A stretch of 15,445 bases of DNA from an uncultured Porphyromonas sp. (GCA_943912835.1 CALTVJ010000045.1:1-15445), one strand, 5' to 3'. Positions 7,289 through 15,341 are shown, numbered from the stretch's first letter. The notes: generated by a model not told the origin, from the sequence alone. Program-made: numbers and translations.

Positions 7289-8227
7289 ATGTTGCAGTAT
7301 ATTACGATACCAGAGATAGATACACATAGAGGCGAGCATCTCAGAGATGTTCGCCTAAGTTACGAGGTGGCAGGCCCGTCTTTGGGCTCTGCTCCGATTG
7401 TTTTTGTGTGCCATGCCCTTACGGGGAATGCACACGTTGCCGAAGATGGTTGGTGGGGGACACTTATTGGCAGAGGGCGCACGATAGATACCGAGCGTTA
7501 CACGATTTTAGCCTTCAATATACCTGGGAATGCCTACGATGGCGAAGAGACAGACGACCCTAAACGATTTGATACGACAGATGTGGCTCGCTTGTTTTTG
7601 TGCGCCTTGGAGCATCTGGGCATCAAGGAGCTACATACCCTCATTGGGGCGTCGCTTGGTGGTGGTATCGCTTGGACTATGGCGATGCTTGCTCCTAAAT
7701 TGGCGGGGCAACTTATTCCCGTAGCAAGCGACTATAGGAGTAGCGATTGGCTTCTGGCACAAACCTTGGTGCAGGAGCGCATCTTGGAGCATTCGTCTAG
7801 TCCCATCGAAGACGCTCGCATCCATGCGATGCTGTGTTATCGTACGCCTGAGAGCCTAAATGCTCGTTTTGCGAATAAGTCTACACGCGAAGAGGGCAAG
7901 TACGACATCGTCAGCTGGCTTGAGTATCACGGCGATACGCTTCGTCGTCGCTTCGCTCTCTCGGCTTATAGGGTCATGACTTACCTCACGGGGACAATTC
8001 ACTCGGCAAACACGGTCGCAGACCTCGCTCCAATCAAAGGGGATATACACATCGTGTCGATTACGACAGATTTGCTCTTCCCTCATAGTTGCGCTCTTGC
8101 CCTCCATGAAGGCTTGTCAAAGCATAAGACGAATGTCAGTCTTGAGGTCATCGATTCGATTCATGGACACGATGCTTTCCTCATGGAGTACGAGCAGTTG
8201 TCGGCTTTGCTAGCTCCTTATTTCTAA
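7289..8227 (+). CDS. metX: Homoserine O-acetyltransferase
   Basis: MetX transfers acetyl from acetyl-CoA to homoserine, making the substrate of the upstream MetY. It has the alpha/beta-hydrolase fold. HALTG (42-46) near the oxyanion site and DGWWGTLIGRGRTIDT (53-68) are typical of the family. The nucleophile is Ser122 in GASLGG (family usually GGSMGG), the acid is probably Asp261 in TTDLLFP, and the base His294 in GHDAFL. At 312 residues it is shorter than most family members (about 350-380), but the triad is complete. O-succinyl specificity is less likely because MetY, which uses the acetyl ester, is its neighbour. It sits 136 bases after metY and 21 bases before hom. Confidence 0.92.
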   Translation: MLQYITIPEIDTHRGEHLRDVRLSYEVAGPSLGSAPIVFVCHALTGNAHVAEDGWWGTLIGRGRTIDTERYTILAFNIPGNAYDGEETDDPKRFDTTDVARLFLCALEHLGIKELHTLIGASLGGGIAWTMAMLAPKLAGQLIPVASDYRSSDWLLAQTLVQERILEHSSSPIEDARIHAMLCYRTPESLNARFANKSTREEGKYDIVSWLEYHGDTLRRRFALSAYRVMTYLTGTIHSANTVADLAPIKGDIHIVSITTDLLFPHSCALALHEGLSKHKTNVSLEVIDSIHGHDAFLMEYEQLSALLAPYF

Positions 8228-8248
8228 ATTTATCACTTATACGCACAG

Positions 8249-9331
8249 ATGAATACACTGACTACATACCATTTAGCTATTTTGGGTTTTGGAGCTGTGG
8301 GCTCTGCCTTCGTTGAGCAGGTTTTGGCTCAAAGCGAACGTTTGCTACTCAAACGGGGCATTCGTCTCAAGATTTTTGCTTTGGCAAACTCTCGCCGTCT
8401 GCTTCTTGATGCCGTCGGTATCGGTTTAGATTGGCAGGAGCGCATCAAGGGTCAGGAGGAGACTACGCACATTAGCCAACAGATTGTCGACTATGTGCGC
8501 CAGCGTGGCTTGAAGAATGTGATTTTGGTTGACAATACTGCGAGTGAAGAGGTGGCTCGTGCTTATCCTTATTATATTGCTCAGGGCTTCGATATTGTTT
8601 CGTCAAACAAACGTGCCAATACTTTAGCTCTGCCACTCTATCAAGACCTCAAAGCAGCTTTGCAGATTTATGGCAAAACTTATCGCTATGAAACGAATGT
8701 GGGGGCTGGCTTGCCTTTGATAGACAACATCAGGCTATTGCACCTATCGGGGGATAATATCAGTCGTATTGCAGGAGTCTTCTCTGGGAGTCTAAGCTTT
8801 ATTTTTAATAGTTTGGGTGAGGGTAAGGCTTTTGAGGAAACACTCAAAGAGGCTGTCGCACGAGGATATGCCGAGCCCGACCCCCGTGAGGATTTGTCGG
8901 GGCTTGACGTAGCACGCAAAGTGCTGATTTTGGCTCGTGAGCTGGATATTCATTTGGAGCTTGAGGATGTGGAGGTGGAGAATCTTGTCCCCGAGCATCT
9001 GCGGGGGCTAACGTATCGGGAGTTTGCCGAGCGTATTGACGAATTGACACAAGATATTGAGTGTCGCTTGGCTTCTTGCCCAGAAGGGCAGGTTTTGCGC
9101 TATGTCGGCGAGGTAATTTGGGACGATAAGGAGCAACGTGCGACACTTAGAGCTTCGCTGCAAGCTGTCCCACGAGAGAGTACACTCGGGCGACTACGTA
9201 AAGCAGACAACTGCTACGAAATATATACCGAGGGTTATGGTGCATTGCCCATTATTATCCAAGGTGCTGGTGCGGGACCCGAGGTTACGGCTCGTGGTGT
9301 TTTTGGAGATGTCTTGCGCCTCATAGATTAG
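8249..9331 (+). CDS. hom: Homoserine dehydrogenase, stand-alone form
   Basis: This enzyme reduces aspartate semialdehyde to homoserine with NAD(P)H, feeding MetX. The 360-residue protein has a Rossmann GFGAVG (13-18), VDNTAS (94-99), SSNKRA with Lys121, ETNVGAG (148-154), GVFSGSLSFIFN (176-187) and the C-terminal signature EPDPREDLSGLDVARK (209-224) with probable catalytic Asp220 and Lys224. It has neither the aspartate-kinase domain of ThrA-type fusions nor a C-terminal ACT domain. It should therefore escape the usual threonine feedback, and position in the operon suggests it serves methionine synthesis (inference). No terminator hairpin is visible after its stop. Confidence 0.93.
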   Translation: MNTLTTYHLAILGFGAVGSAFVEQVLAQSERLLLKRGIRLKIFALANSRRLLLDAVGIGLDWQERIKGQEETTHISQQIVDYVRQRGLKNVILVDNTASEEVARAYPYYIAQGFDIVSSNKRANTLALPLYQDLKAALQIYGKTYRYETNVGAGLPLIDNIRLLHLSGDNISRIAGVFSGSLSFIFNSLGEGKAFEETLKEAVARGYAEPDPREDLSGLDVARKVLILARELDIHLELEDVEVENLVPEHLRGLTYREFAERIDELTQDIECRLASCPEGQVLRYVGEVIWDDKEQRATLRASLQAVPRESTLGRLRKADNCYEIYTEGYGALPIIIQGAGAGPEVTARGVFGDVLRLID

Positions 9332-9377
9332 ATGTGGGGAGAATAAGGGTGATGAGTCCGTCCTAGAGATCGTAAAG

Positions 9378-9407
9378 TTGAGATTTAGTTGGAATATCGT
9401 ATCTTTG
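9378..9407 (+). promoter_or_regulatory. Consensus promoter for the bamD operon
   Basis: TTG at 9378-9380 is followed by exactly 19 bases and TATCTTTG at 9400-9407. This matches the Bacteroidetes primary-sigma promoter TTG-N19-TAnnTTTG. The start of transcription should fall near 9413-9416. That is downstream of the ATG at 9389, so the in-frame 5' extension of bamD cannot be translated from this promoter. Confidence 0.8.
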
Positions 9408-9451
9408 TCCGTACTTCTGTGTGTATTATGCAGATGAAGTGTATGTATAAG

Positions 9452-10255
9452 ATGAAGAAGTTATTGCTCTTGCTCGCTCTCACTGGCTTAATGAGCTCAT
9501 GTGGAGAGTATTATAAGGTACAAAAGTCACAAGATATATCAGAACGTTACTCATTCGCCAAGAAAAGCTACAATGAGGGGCGTTATAATCGTGTGGTGAA
9601 CCTTATGGAAGACCTTATCCCGAGCCTAAGTGGCACCAGTGAGGGACCTCAAAGTACGTTTTTGCTTGCCGACAGTTATTTCCATCTCAAGAGAGAGAGC
9701 GAAGCAGCACAGTACTTCAAGACCTATGCAACTAGCTACCCCAAGGGCGAGCAAATCGAAGAGGCTCGTTACAAAGCGGGATATTGCAATTTCATGGCTT
9801 CGCCAGAGCCTCGCCTTGAGCAGAGTGCGACCATCAAGGCGATTCAAGATCTGCAAAACTACCTCGAGTATTATCCTCAAGGTAAGTACCGCAAAGATGT
9901 CGAGCGTATGCTCTTCCAGCTACAAGACAAGCTAGCAGAGAAGGAGCTACTCTCCGCTAAGCTATATTACAACCTCGGCTTGTATCTTGGGAATAACTAT
10001 CAAAGTAGCGTTATCACAGCGCAAAATGCTATTAAGGACTATCCTTATAGCAAGCACAAAGAGGAACTTATGTTTCTTATCCTCAAAGCCAAGAGCGAAG
10101 AAGCATCGCTCAGTGTCTTGGAGAAACAGCAAGAGCGTGTACGCGAAGCCCTTGACCACTATTACAACTACCTCAACATTTATCCTGAGGGACGTTTTGT
10201 CAAAGATGCTAAGCGACTACATGACAAGATGAATAAGCTTCTAATTAAAGACTAA
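9452..10255 (+). CDS. bamD: Outer-membrane assembly lipoprotein BamD
   Basis: BamD is the essential lipoprotein partner of BamA in the complex that inserts beta-barrel proteins into the outer membrane, anchored on the periplasmic face. From the chosen start the protein has 267 residues: a lipoprotein signal MKKLLLLLALTGLMSSC with lipidated Cys17, then tetratricopeptide-like helical repeats. Repeated patterns such as AKKSYNEGRYNRVVNLMEDL, DSYFHLKRESEAAQYFKTYA and YLEYYPQGKYRKDVERM are seen. The open frame extends upstream to 9389, but the promoter places transcription after that codon and the lipoprotein signal begins at 9452 (or at 9443). The omega-like gene follows after 15 bases. The family call is supported by this conserved Bacteroidetes gene order. 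Confidence 0.9.
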   Translation: MKKLLLLLALTGLMSSCGEYYKVQKSQDISERYSFAKKSYNEGRYNRVVNLMEDLIPSLSGTSEGPQSTFLLADSYFHLKRESEAAQYFKTYATSYPKGEQIEEARYKAGYCNFMASPEPRLEQSATIKAIQDLQNYLEYYPQGKYRKDVERMLFQLQDKLAEKELLSAKLYYNLGLYLGNNYQSSVITAQNAIKDYPYSKHKEELMFLILKAKSEEASLSVLEKQQERVREALDHYYNYLNIYPEGRFVKDAKRLHDKMNKLLIKD

Positions 10256-10270
10256 ATCAACAATATAGAT

Positions 10271-10612
10271 ATGGACTTAAAGCGTAAAAATATCCCTCAA
10301 ACAACCATCAGCCGTGATATGGTACGTTTGAGCGAAGACACAGGGAATGTGTACGAAACCGTGATGGTGATTGCCAAGAGAGCTAACCAAATAGGTCAAG
10401 AACTCAAACAAGAGCTACACAGCCAGTTGGAGGCTTTCCAAACAATCTCTAGTAGCAACGGCGACGAAATCACGGTTGCTACCCCAGAAGACAACGAGCA
10501 GCTTGAGCTCTCTCGTCAGTATGAACGTATGCCTAAGCCTACACTAATTGCGGCGAAGGAATACGAAATGGGCGACCTCTACCACAATATAGCAGGGCGT
10601 AATAAACGCTAA
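10271..10612 (+). CDS. rpoZ: Omega-like subunit of RNA polymerase
   Basis: This 113-residue protein matches the Bacteroidetes form of the omega/Rpb6 subunit, which helps assemble and stabilise RNA polymerase around the beta-prime subunit. The key segment is TGNVYETVMVIAKRANQIG (about 24-42), equal to the omega helix that carries the conserved R-A. A C-terminal MPKPTLIAAKEYEMGDLYHN block is typical of this phylum's version. It is cytoplasmic. It sits between bamD (15-base gap) and DUF4293 (25-base gap), an order I know from other Bacteroidetes. Similarity to proteobacterial RpoZ is low, so annotation pipelines may call it hypothetical. Confidence 0.8.
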   Translation: MDLKRKNIPQTTISRDMVRLSEDTGNVYETVMVIAKRANQIGQELKQELHSQLEAFQTISSSNGDEITVATPEDNEQLELSRQYERMPKPTLIAAKEYEMGDLYHNIAGRNKR

Positions 10613-10637
10613 AACAAACACAAATACTGACAAGGCT

Positions 10638-11108
10638 ATGTGGCAACGTATTCAGACGCTATGGTGGCTCATCTCTATCGTAGCGATGAGCATCTTCATT
10701 GGGCAGGATATTATCCTCCTAACCTCTGAGGGTAGCCCAGTGGCAGATCTAAGTCTCTCTCCCCTCGGTGTACATACGCTCCTTGGTGAAGAGAAGGTGA
10801 TTTATAGCAATTGGGTTGGTGCCATCATCGCAGGGGTCAGCATCGCTCTAAGTGCTGTCAGCATCTTCATCTACAAGATGCGTACGTTTCAGTTGCGTCT
10901 GAGCATACTCAATGCCTTAGTGCTCGTGGGGCTTATCCTCTCCATAGCCTATATCACCTACCTTATCCAGGTGCGCAGTGGGGCTGTCTTCTCGGGTATA
11001 ACGGTATGGCTATGCTTGCCTTTGGTTGCGATCATCGCCCAGATCATGGCGGCGAGATCCGTCCTAAATGATGAAGTCCTTATCCGTATGAGCGAACGTC
11101 TGCGATAG
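10638..11108 (+). CDS. DUF4293 inner-membrane protein
   Basis: This 156-residue protein of unknown function begins MWQRIQTLWWL and ends NDEVLIRMSERLR, both marks of the Bacteroidetes family DUF4293. Four hydrophobic segments are visible, at about 9-28, 60-80, 89-110 and 119-138, so it should span the inner membrane four times with both ends in the cytoplasm. The C-terminal DEVLIRxxxRLR tail is conserved in the family as I recall it. It is the third gene of the bamD transcript. Confidence 0.85.
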   Translation: MWQRIQTLWWLISIVAMSIFIGQDIILLTSEGSPVADLSLSPLGVHTLLGEEKVIYSNWVGAIIAGVSIALSAVSIFIYKMRTFQLRLSILNALVLVGLILSIAYITYLIQVRSGAVFSGITVWLCLPLVAIIAQIMAARSVLNDEVLIRMSERLR

Positions 11109-11161
11109 ATAAGGTATCACGACTTAATTAACATTTAATACACAGGTACACTAAGAAAGAA

Positions 11162-12355
11162 ATGGGAAGAGTGCTTATTATCGGTGCTGGCGGTGTCGGC
11201 ACAGTAGTAGCCAAGAAGGTGGCACAAAACAGCCACATCTTCACTGACATTATGCTTGCCAGCCGCACCAAGAGTAAGTGCGACAAGATCGCAAGCGAAA
11301 TCACTAACGTTAAGATACAGACTGCTGCCGTAGATGCAGACAATGTCCCTGAGCTTGTAGCTCTAATGAAGGCGTTTAAGCCCGACCTTTGTATCAACGT
11401 TGCGCTTCCTTATCAAGACTTGCACATCATGGACGCTTGTCTCGAAGCAGGTGTACACTACCTCGATACAGCAAACTATGAGCCACTAGACGAAGCTAAG
11501 TTTGAGTACAGCTGGCAGTGGGCATATCAAGAGCGATTTAAGGAAGCAGGGCTGACGGCAATCCTCGGTTGTGGCTTTGACCCAGGTGTTACAGGGGTTT
11601 TCACTGCTTATGCTGCCAAGCATCACTTCGACACAATAGAGTACCTCGATATCGTCGATTGCAATGGTGGCGACCACCACAAGGCTTTTGCGACGAACTT
11701 CAACCCAGAGATCAATATCCGTGAGATTACCCAAAAGGGTAAGTATTGGGAGAATGGAGCTTGGGTTGAGACTGAGCCACAAGAGATACACCTACCGCTT
11801 ACCTATCCCAACATTGGGGTGCGTGAGAGTTACCTACTCTATCACGAAGAGTTGGAGTCGCTCGTGAAGAACTTCCCTACGATTAAGCGTGCGCGCTTCT
11901 GGATGACTTTTGGTCAGGAGTATTTGACACACCTGCGTGTGATGCAGAATATCGGCATAACACGTATCGACCCAATTATGTACAATGGTGTTGAGATTGT
12001 GCCAATCCAATTCCTCAAAGCTATCCTACCTAATCCAGGAGAGCTTGGCGAAAACTATACGGGCGAAACCTCTATCGGTTGCCGTATCCGTGGTACGAAA
12101 GATGGCAAAGAGCAAACCTACTACGTGTGGAACAATTGTAGCCACCAAGCTGCCTACCAAGAGACAGGAGCTCAGGGCGTAAGCTACACCACTGGGGTGC
12201 CAGCTATGATTGGAGCTATGATGTTTATGCAGGGGCTATGGCGCAAGCCTGGGGTGTACAATGTCGAAGAGTTTGACCCAGACCCATTCATGGAGCAACT
12301 TATGAAGCAGGGCTTACCTTGGGAAGAGAAGTTCGGGCTTGATCTTGAGCTCTAA
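11162..12355 (+). CDS. Carboxynorspermidine/carboxyspermidine dehydrogenase
   Basis: This enzyme condenses aspartate semialdehyde with diaminopropane or putrescine using NADPH, giving carboxynorspermidine or carboxyspermidine. A decarboxylase (NspC type) then makes the polyamine. The 397-residue protein belongs to the saccharopine dehydrogenase fold: Rossmann GAGGVG (8-13), LDTANYEP, GCGFDPGVTGVF, DCNGGDH and FATNFNPEINIRE, the last block being very typical of this subgroup rather than of lysine-pathway enzymes. No decarboxylase gene is seen in the window. An A-rich AAGAAAGAA precedes the ATG. It follows DUF4293 by 53 bases with no clear promoter, so it may be read from the bamD promoter or its own weak one. 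The strong terminator after it ends the unit. Confidence 0.85.
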   Translation: MGRVLIIGAGGVGTVVAKKVAQNSHIFTDIMLASRTKSKCDKIASEITNVKIQTAAVDADNVPELVALMKAFKPDLCINVALPYQDLHIMDACLEAGVHYLDTANYEPLDEAKFEYSWQWAYQERFKEAGLTAILGCGFDPGVTGVFTAYAAKHHFDTIEYLDIVDCNGGDHHKAFATNFNPEINIREITQKGKYWENGAWVETEPQEIHLPLTYPNIGVRESYLLYHEELESLVKNFPTIKRARFWMTFGQEYLTHLRVMQNIGITRIDPIMYNGVEIVPIQFLKAILPNPGELGENYTGETSIGCRIRGTKDGKEQTYYVWNNCSHQAAYQETGAQGVSYTTGVPAMIGAMMFMQGLWRKPGVYNVEEFDPDPFMEQLMKQGLPWEEKFGLDLEL

Positions 12356-12376
12356 TCGTTCCCCAGACCAATCAAC

Positions 12377-12428
12377 AAAAGCGAAGGGCGACAGCAGAAT
12401 CATTGTTCTGCCGTCGCCCTTCGCTTTT
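12377..12428 (+). terminator. Strong terminator after the polyamine gene
   Basis: The arms pair over 22 bp with one A-C mismatch: 12377-12392 with 12413-12428, and 12394-12399 with 12406-12411, around a 6-base loop (tcattg). The stem ends in TTTT on the plus strand. It lies 21 bases after the stop codon. Confidence 0.9.
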
Positions 12429-12431
12429 GGG

Positions 12432-12459
12432 GGTGATTGATGCTTGTTGCATCCTCACC
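12432..12459 (+). terminator. Second small hairpin, possible tandem terminator
   Basis: GGTGA (12432-12436) pairs with TCACC (12455-12459) and GATGC (12439-12443) with GCATC (12449-12453), with a TTGTT loop and a small tt/c internal loop. CTTT follows soon after (12461-12464). It starts 4 bases after the strong terminator and could be a backup stop. Confidence 0.45.
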
Positions 12460-12467
12460 TCTTTGGT

Positions 12468-12497
12468 TTGATAGCTAATAAAATATGATTATATTTG
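12468..12497 (+). promoter_or_regulatory. Consensus promoter for the orphan lipoprotein gene
   Basis: TTG at 12468-12470, a 19-base spacer, and TATATTTG at 12490-12497 match the Bacteroidetes promoter consensus with the same spacing as the bamD promoter. The transcript should start near 12504, about 28 bases before the chosen ATG. Confidence 0.8.
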
Positions 12498-12531
12498 GGT
12501 AGTAGCATTAGATAATATAGATTGATTGCTT

Positions 12532-13155
12532 ATGAGATTTAGATTATTTCTTTTAGTGGGACTTGTTTCTCTTGTATTTGGTGCTTGTGCTAAGATGTTC
12601 CCCGATGATGTAAATAAGGAGCATTTTAGCTTCTATCGGGTATTCCCTGGGCAGGTTAAAGGTGAAATCTCTCCTGTCTTTTTTGATTCACGTAACAAAA
12701 GTGAATATGTCCTTTATGACACAATAGATAATAGGACGCGTGCTGTCATATATCTTGGTCGTACAACATATCTATACTATTGGTTGGACAATCCTCCTAA
12801 GATAGGGGTTACTTACAGAATACCAGAGTCAAATGTACTGTTTCTATGTAAGAGTGGTATGTGGGAAATGTATCTAGATGAAGATGCGACTGCGTATATG
12901 CCTCTGGAGGGAACATTCAAGTTTAGAACGCTTAAGCAGGAGGATGATAGACTTACTGTTGGTTTAGAAGGAGATTGTAAATTGGGAAAGATGCTTAAAG
13001 AACGGTCATCTATTAAGCAAATAGGAGAGGTGCGTTATTATGGAACGTTGCATCATACCCAATTTGTCAAACCGTACACAAAAAAAACAGACCATTTGGA
13101 ATGGCGGGGTGTCAAGAGTTCGCATCCAGAGATATTTGATAAGTTCGTTAGATAA
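12532..13155 (+). CDS. Putative lipoprotein of unknown function
   Basis: I do not recognise this 207-residue protein. It starts MRFRLFLLVGLVSLVFGAC, a lipoprotein-type signal with Cys19 as the likely lipidation site (F-G-A-C, a slightly unusual lipobox). The mature part is rich in short beta-like stretches, Tyr and Lys (for example TTYLYYWLDNPP and MWEMYLDEDATAYMP), which suggests a compact surface or periplasmic domain. The frame can be extended two codons to a TTG at 12526, but the ATG is preferred. The gene is visibly more AT-rich than the neighbouring genes, which may reflect acquisition or weak codon selection. It has its own promoter and is followed after 110 bases by the GH20 gene, so a link with that enzyme is possible but unproven. 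Confidence 0.7.
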   Translation: MRFRLFLLVGLVSLVFGACAKMFPDDVNKEHFSFYRVFPGQVKGEISPVFFDSRNKSEYVLYDTIDNRTRAVIYLGRTTYLYYWLDNPPKIGVTYRIPESNVLFLCKSGMWEMYLDEDATAYMPLEGTFKFRTLKQEDDRLTVGLEGDCKLGKMLKERSSIKQIGEVRYYGTLHHTQFVKPYTKKTDHLEWRGVKSSHPEIFDKFVR

Positions 13156-13265
13156 CATAAATAGAAAAGTGAATTTAGTATCCTCTGTTCATATTTTGTA
13201 TGTCGATGGAGGCTCTCTTTTCTGTATAAATGTAGGATTGTTAATGGATTAAATAATCAATATAA

Positions 13266-15314
13266 ATGAAGCAATTTAGACTGTTTTGTTTATTGGGGCT
13301 ATGTCTTGTGGGCTCCTTATTCTGTTTAAGAGCAGAGACGAACCCTAAGCCTTTTGTTATCCCAGAGCTAAGGACGTGGCGAGGGTCTGAGGGGGTATTT
13401 GTCCCCTCGGGACGTATCGTCTTACCTCGTGGAGCTAAAGCTGATTTGGTAGCTGTTGCTAAGGCTTTGGCAAGTGATTATCAGACGATGTTTGCTCGTC
13501 CTCTTAAACTATCGGTTGGTGGACGTGCTAAGCAAGGAGATTTCGTTTTGCAACTCTCGCCTGCCGATAGTTTGGGTGCTGAGGGCTACTCTATGGATAT
13601 ACAAGATGTTTGTTTGATTAAGGCACATACGCCTCAGGGACTCTTTTGGGCGACGCGCACCGTTTTGCAGATGAGTGAGCAAGATGCTCAGCGTCATTTG
13701 TTGCGAGGCTATGTGGAGGATGTCCCTCGCTATGCTTTGCGTGGCTTCTTGTTGGATGTGGCTCGTAAGTATATCCCCATTGATTATCTGCGTAATCTGG
13801 TTAAGATTATGGCATATTATAAGATGAATACCTTGCAAATTCATCTCAATGATAATGGCTTTAAGCAGTATTTTGAGGGCGACTGGGCTAAGACGTCATC
13901 GGCTTTTCGCTTGGAGAGCGAGCGTTTCCCAGGTTTGGCAATCAAGGGGGCATCTTATAGTAAGCGCGAGTTTATAGATTTGCAAGTGCTTGCAGAGCAT
14001 AATTTTGTAGAGATTATTCCCGAGATAGATGTTCCTGCGCATACCTTGGCTTTTGCTCATCATAAGCCCGAGCTTGGGAGTAAGAAGTATGGGGCAGACC
14101 ATTTGGATTTGTTTAAGCCCGAGACTTACGAATTTGTAGATGCCCTACTCGCCGAGTATCTCTCGGGCGATAAGCCTGTATTCCGTGGTAAGCGTGTTAA
14201 TATCGGGACGGATGAGTATAGCAACAAAGAGGAGCGAGTACGAGAGAAGTTCCGTTATTTTACCGATCGCTATATTAAATATGTTGAGAGCTTCGGTAAG
14301 CAGGCTTGTTTGTGGGGTTCGCTCACGCATGCTTATGGGAAGACGCCCGTCAAGAGTAAAGATGTCTTGATGATGTGTTGGTATAATGGTTATGCCGACC
14401 CCAAAGAGATGAAGGCTCAGGGCTATGACTTAGTAAGTATCCCCGATGGGGCTGTCTATATCGTGCCAGCAGCAGGCTACTATTACGACTACCTCAATAC
14501 GAAGTACCTCTACGATAGCTGGACGCCAGCTCAAATCGGCAATCAGAGCTTTGATGCCAATGACCCAGCCATCAAGGGTGGAATGTTTGCTGTGTGGAAC
14601 GACCATTATGGCAATGGTATCTCTACAAAAGATATTCATCATCGCACGATGCCCGCTTTGCAGATGATTGCCCTCAAAACTTGGACGGCACAAGATACCA
14701 AGATACCCTACGAACGTTATGATGTTTTGCGTCACCAGTTGAGCGAAGCACCAGGTGTCAATGAATTAGGACGCTGGGGCCATCAACCTACCGAAGTTTA
14801 TCAGCAGGCTAAGGTTTTGCCACAGAGCGAGCTCCCCAGAGAAGAGATAGGTTATAATTATAGTGTGTCCTTTGCGCTAGACTTGCAAAAGGAGGAGGCT
14901 AGTACGGAGCTCTTCCGCTCGGCAAATGCGGTGTTTTATCTCAAAGACCCACGCACGGGTAAGCTCGGCTTTGCTCGTGATGGTTATCTCAACACCTTTG
15001 ACTATCAGTTGCCCGAGTCGGGAAAAGTACAAATCACTATTGAGGGAACGAATAAGGAAACACGCCTCTTTGTGGATGGGAAGCATAAACAAACTTTGGG
15101 AGCAGAGACAGTCTATGTCTTAGACCCCAAAGATAAACTTGATGTACAGTGGCAGGCTCCCGACCCATTTACGCCTACGGTTTATCGCCCTAAGGCGAAG
15201 ATGCACTATCAGCGCACTTTGGTCTTCCCATTGCGTAGAGTTGGAGCCTTCCGCAGTGCGATGAGAGACTTGCGCATATACAACTACTGTATCTCGGAGA
15301 AAAAAGAAAAGTAG
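13266..15314 (+). CDS. Secreted GH20 beta-N-acetylhexosaminidase with LamG-like domain
   Basis: The enzyme should release terminal beta-linked GlcNAc or GalNAc (or a disaccharide such as lacto-N-biose) from glycans, by substrate-assisted catalysis. It has 682 residues: a signal peptide (1 to about 23), a GH20b-type N-terminal domain (about 28-150), the GH20 barrel (about 155-500) and a C-terminal concanavalin/LamG-like domain (about 525-680). In the barrel, Arg159 in LRGFLLDVAR should bind the sugar, HLNDNG is at 193-198, and the catalytic pair is Asp316-Glu317 in NIGTDEY. A W-N-D segment follows in MFAVWNDHYGNG. Thr replaces the Gly before the pair found in most hexosaminidases, and T-D-E is known from lacto-N-biosidase-like members, so the exact substrate is open. 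Export could be to the periplasm or the surface. Confidence 0.9.
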   Translation: MKQFRLFCLLGLCLVGSLFCLRAETNPKPFVIPELRTWRGSEGVFVPSGRIVLPRGAKADLVAVAKALASDYQTMFARPLKLSVGGRAKQGDFVLQLSPADSLGAEGYSMDIQDVCLIKAHTPQGLFWATRTVLQMSEQDAQRHLLRGYVEDVPRYALRGFLLDVARKYIPIDYLRNLVKIMAYYKMNTLQIHLNDNGFKQYFEGDWAKTSSAFRLESERFPGLAIKGASYSKREFIDLQVLAEHNFVEIIPEIDVPAHTLAFAHHKPELGSKKYGADHLDLFKPETYEFVDALLAEYLSGDKPVFRGKRVNIGTDEYSNKEERVREKFRYFTDRYIKYVESFGKQACLWGSLTHAYGKTPVKSKDVLMMCWYNGYADPKEMKAQGYDLVSIPDGAVYIVPAAGYYYDYLNTKYLYDSWTPAQIGNQSFDANDPAIKGGMFAVWNDHYGNGISTKDIHHRTMPALQMIALKTWTAQDTKIPYERYDVLRHQLSEAPGVNELGRWGHQPTEVYQQAKVLPQSELPREEIGYNYSVSFALDLQKEEASTELFRSANAVFYLKDPRTGKLGFARDGYLNTFDYQLPESGKVQITIEGTNKETRLFVDGKHKQTLGAETVYVLDPKDKLDVQWQAPDPFTPTVYRPKAKMHYQRTLVFPLRRVGAFRSAMRDLRIYNYCISEKKEK

Positions 15315-15341
15315 TAAAGCATATTAAAACAGAGAAAGGTT

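Noticed and set aside
8844..9146. 100-codon minus-strand frame inside hom, rich in Pro and Ala
   Set aside because: Its composition is what the complement of the conserved hom signature region gives. There is no independent support.
9349..9380. A stretch resembling a hammerhead ribozyme core (TGATGAGTCCGT)
   Set aside because: The needed preceding C, the stem II partner (GGAC) and the CGAAA core are absent; GTAAAG is found instead. The match is chance.
13040..13252. 70-codon plus-strand frame spanning the lipoprotein end and the gap before GH20
   Set aside because: It overlaps the lipoprotein gene in another frame, lacks a signal or motif and ends in low-complexity AT-rich DNA.
13509..13844. 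111-codon minus-strand frame inside the GH20 gene
   Set aside because: It is antisense to the signal-distal and catalytic N-terminal parts of a clear GH20 enzyme, with no motif of its own.
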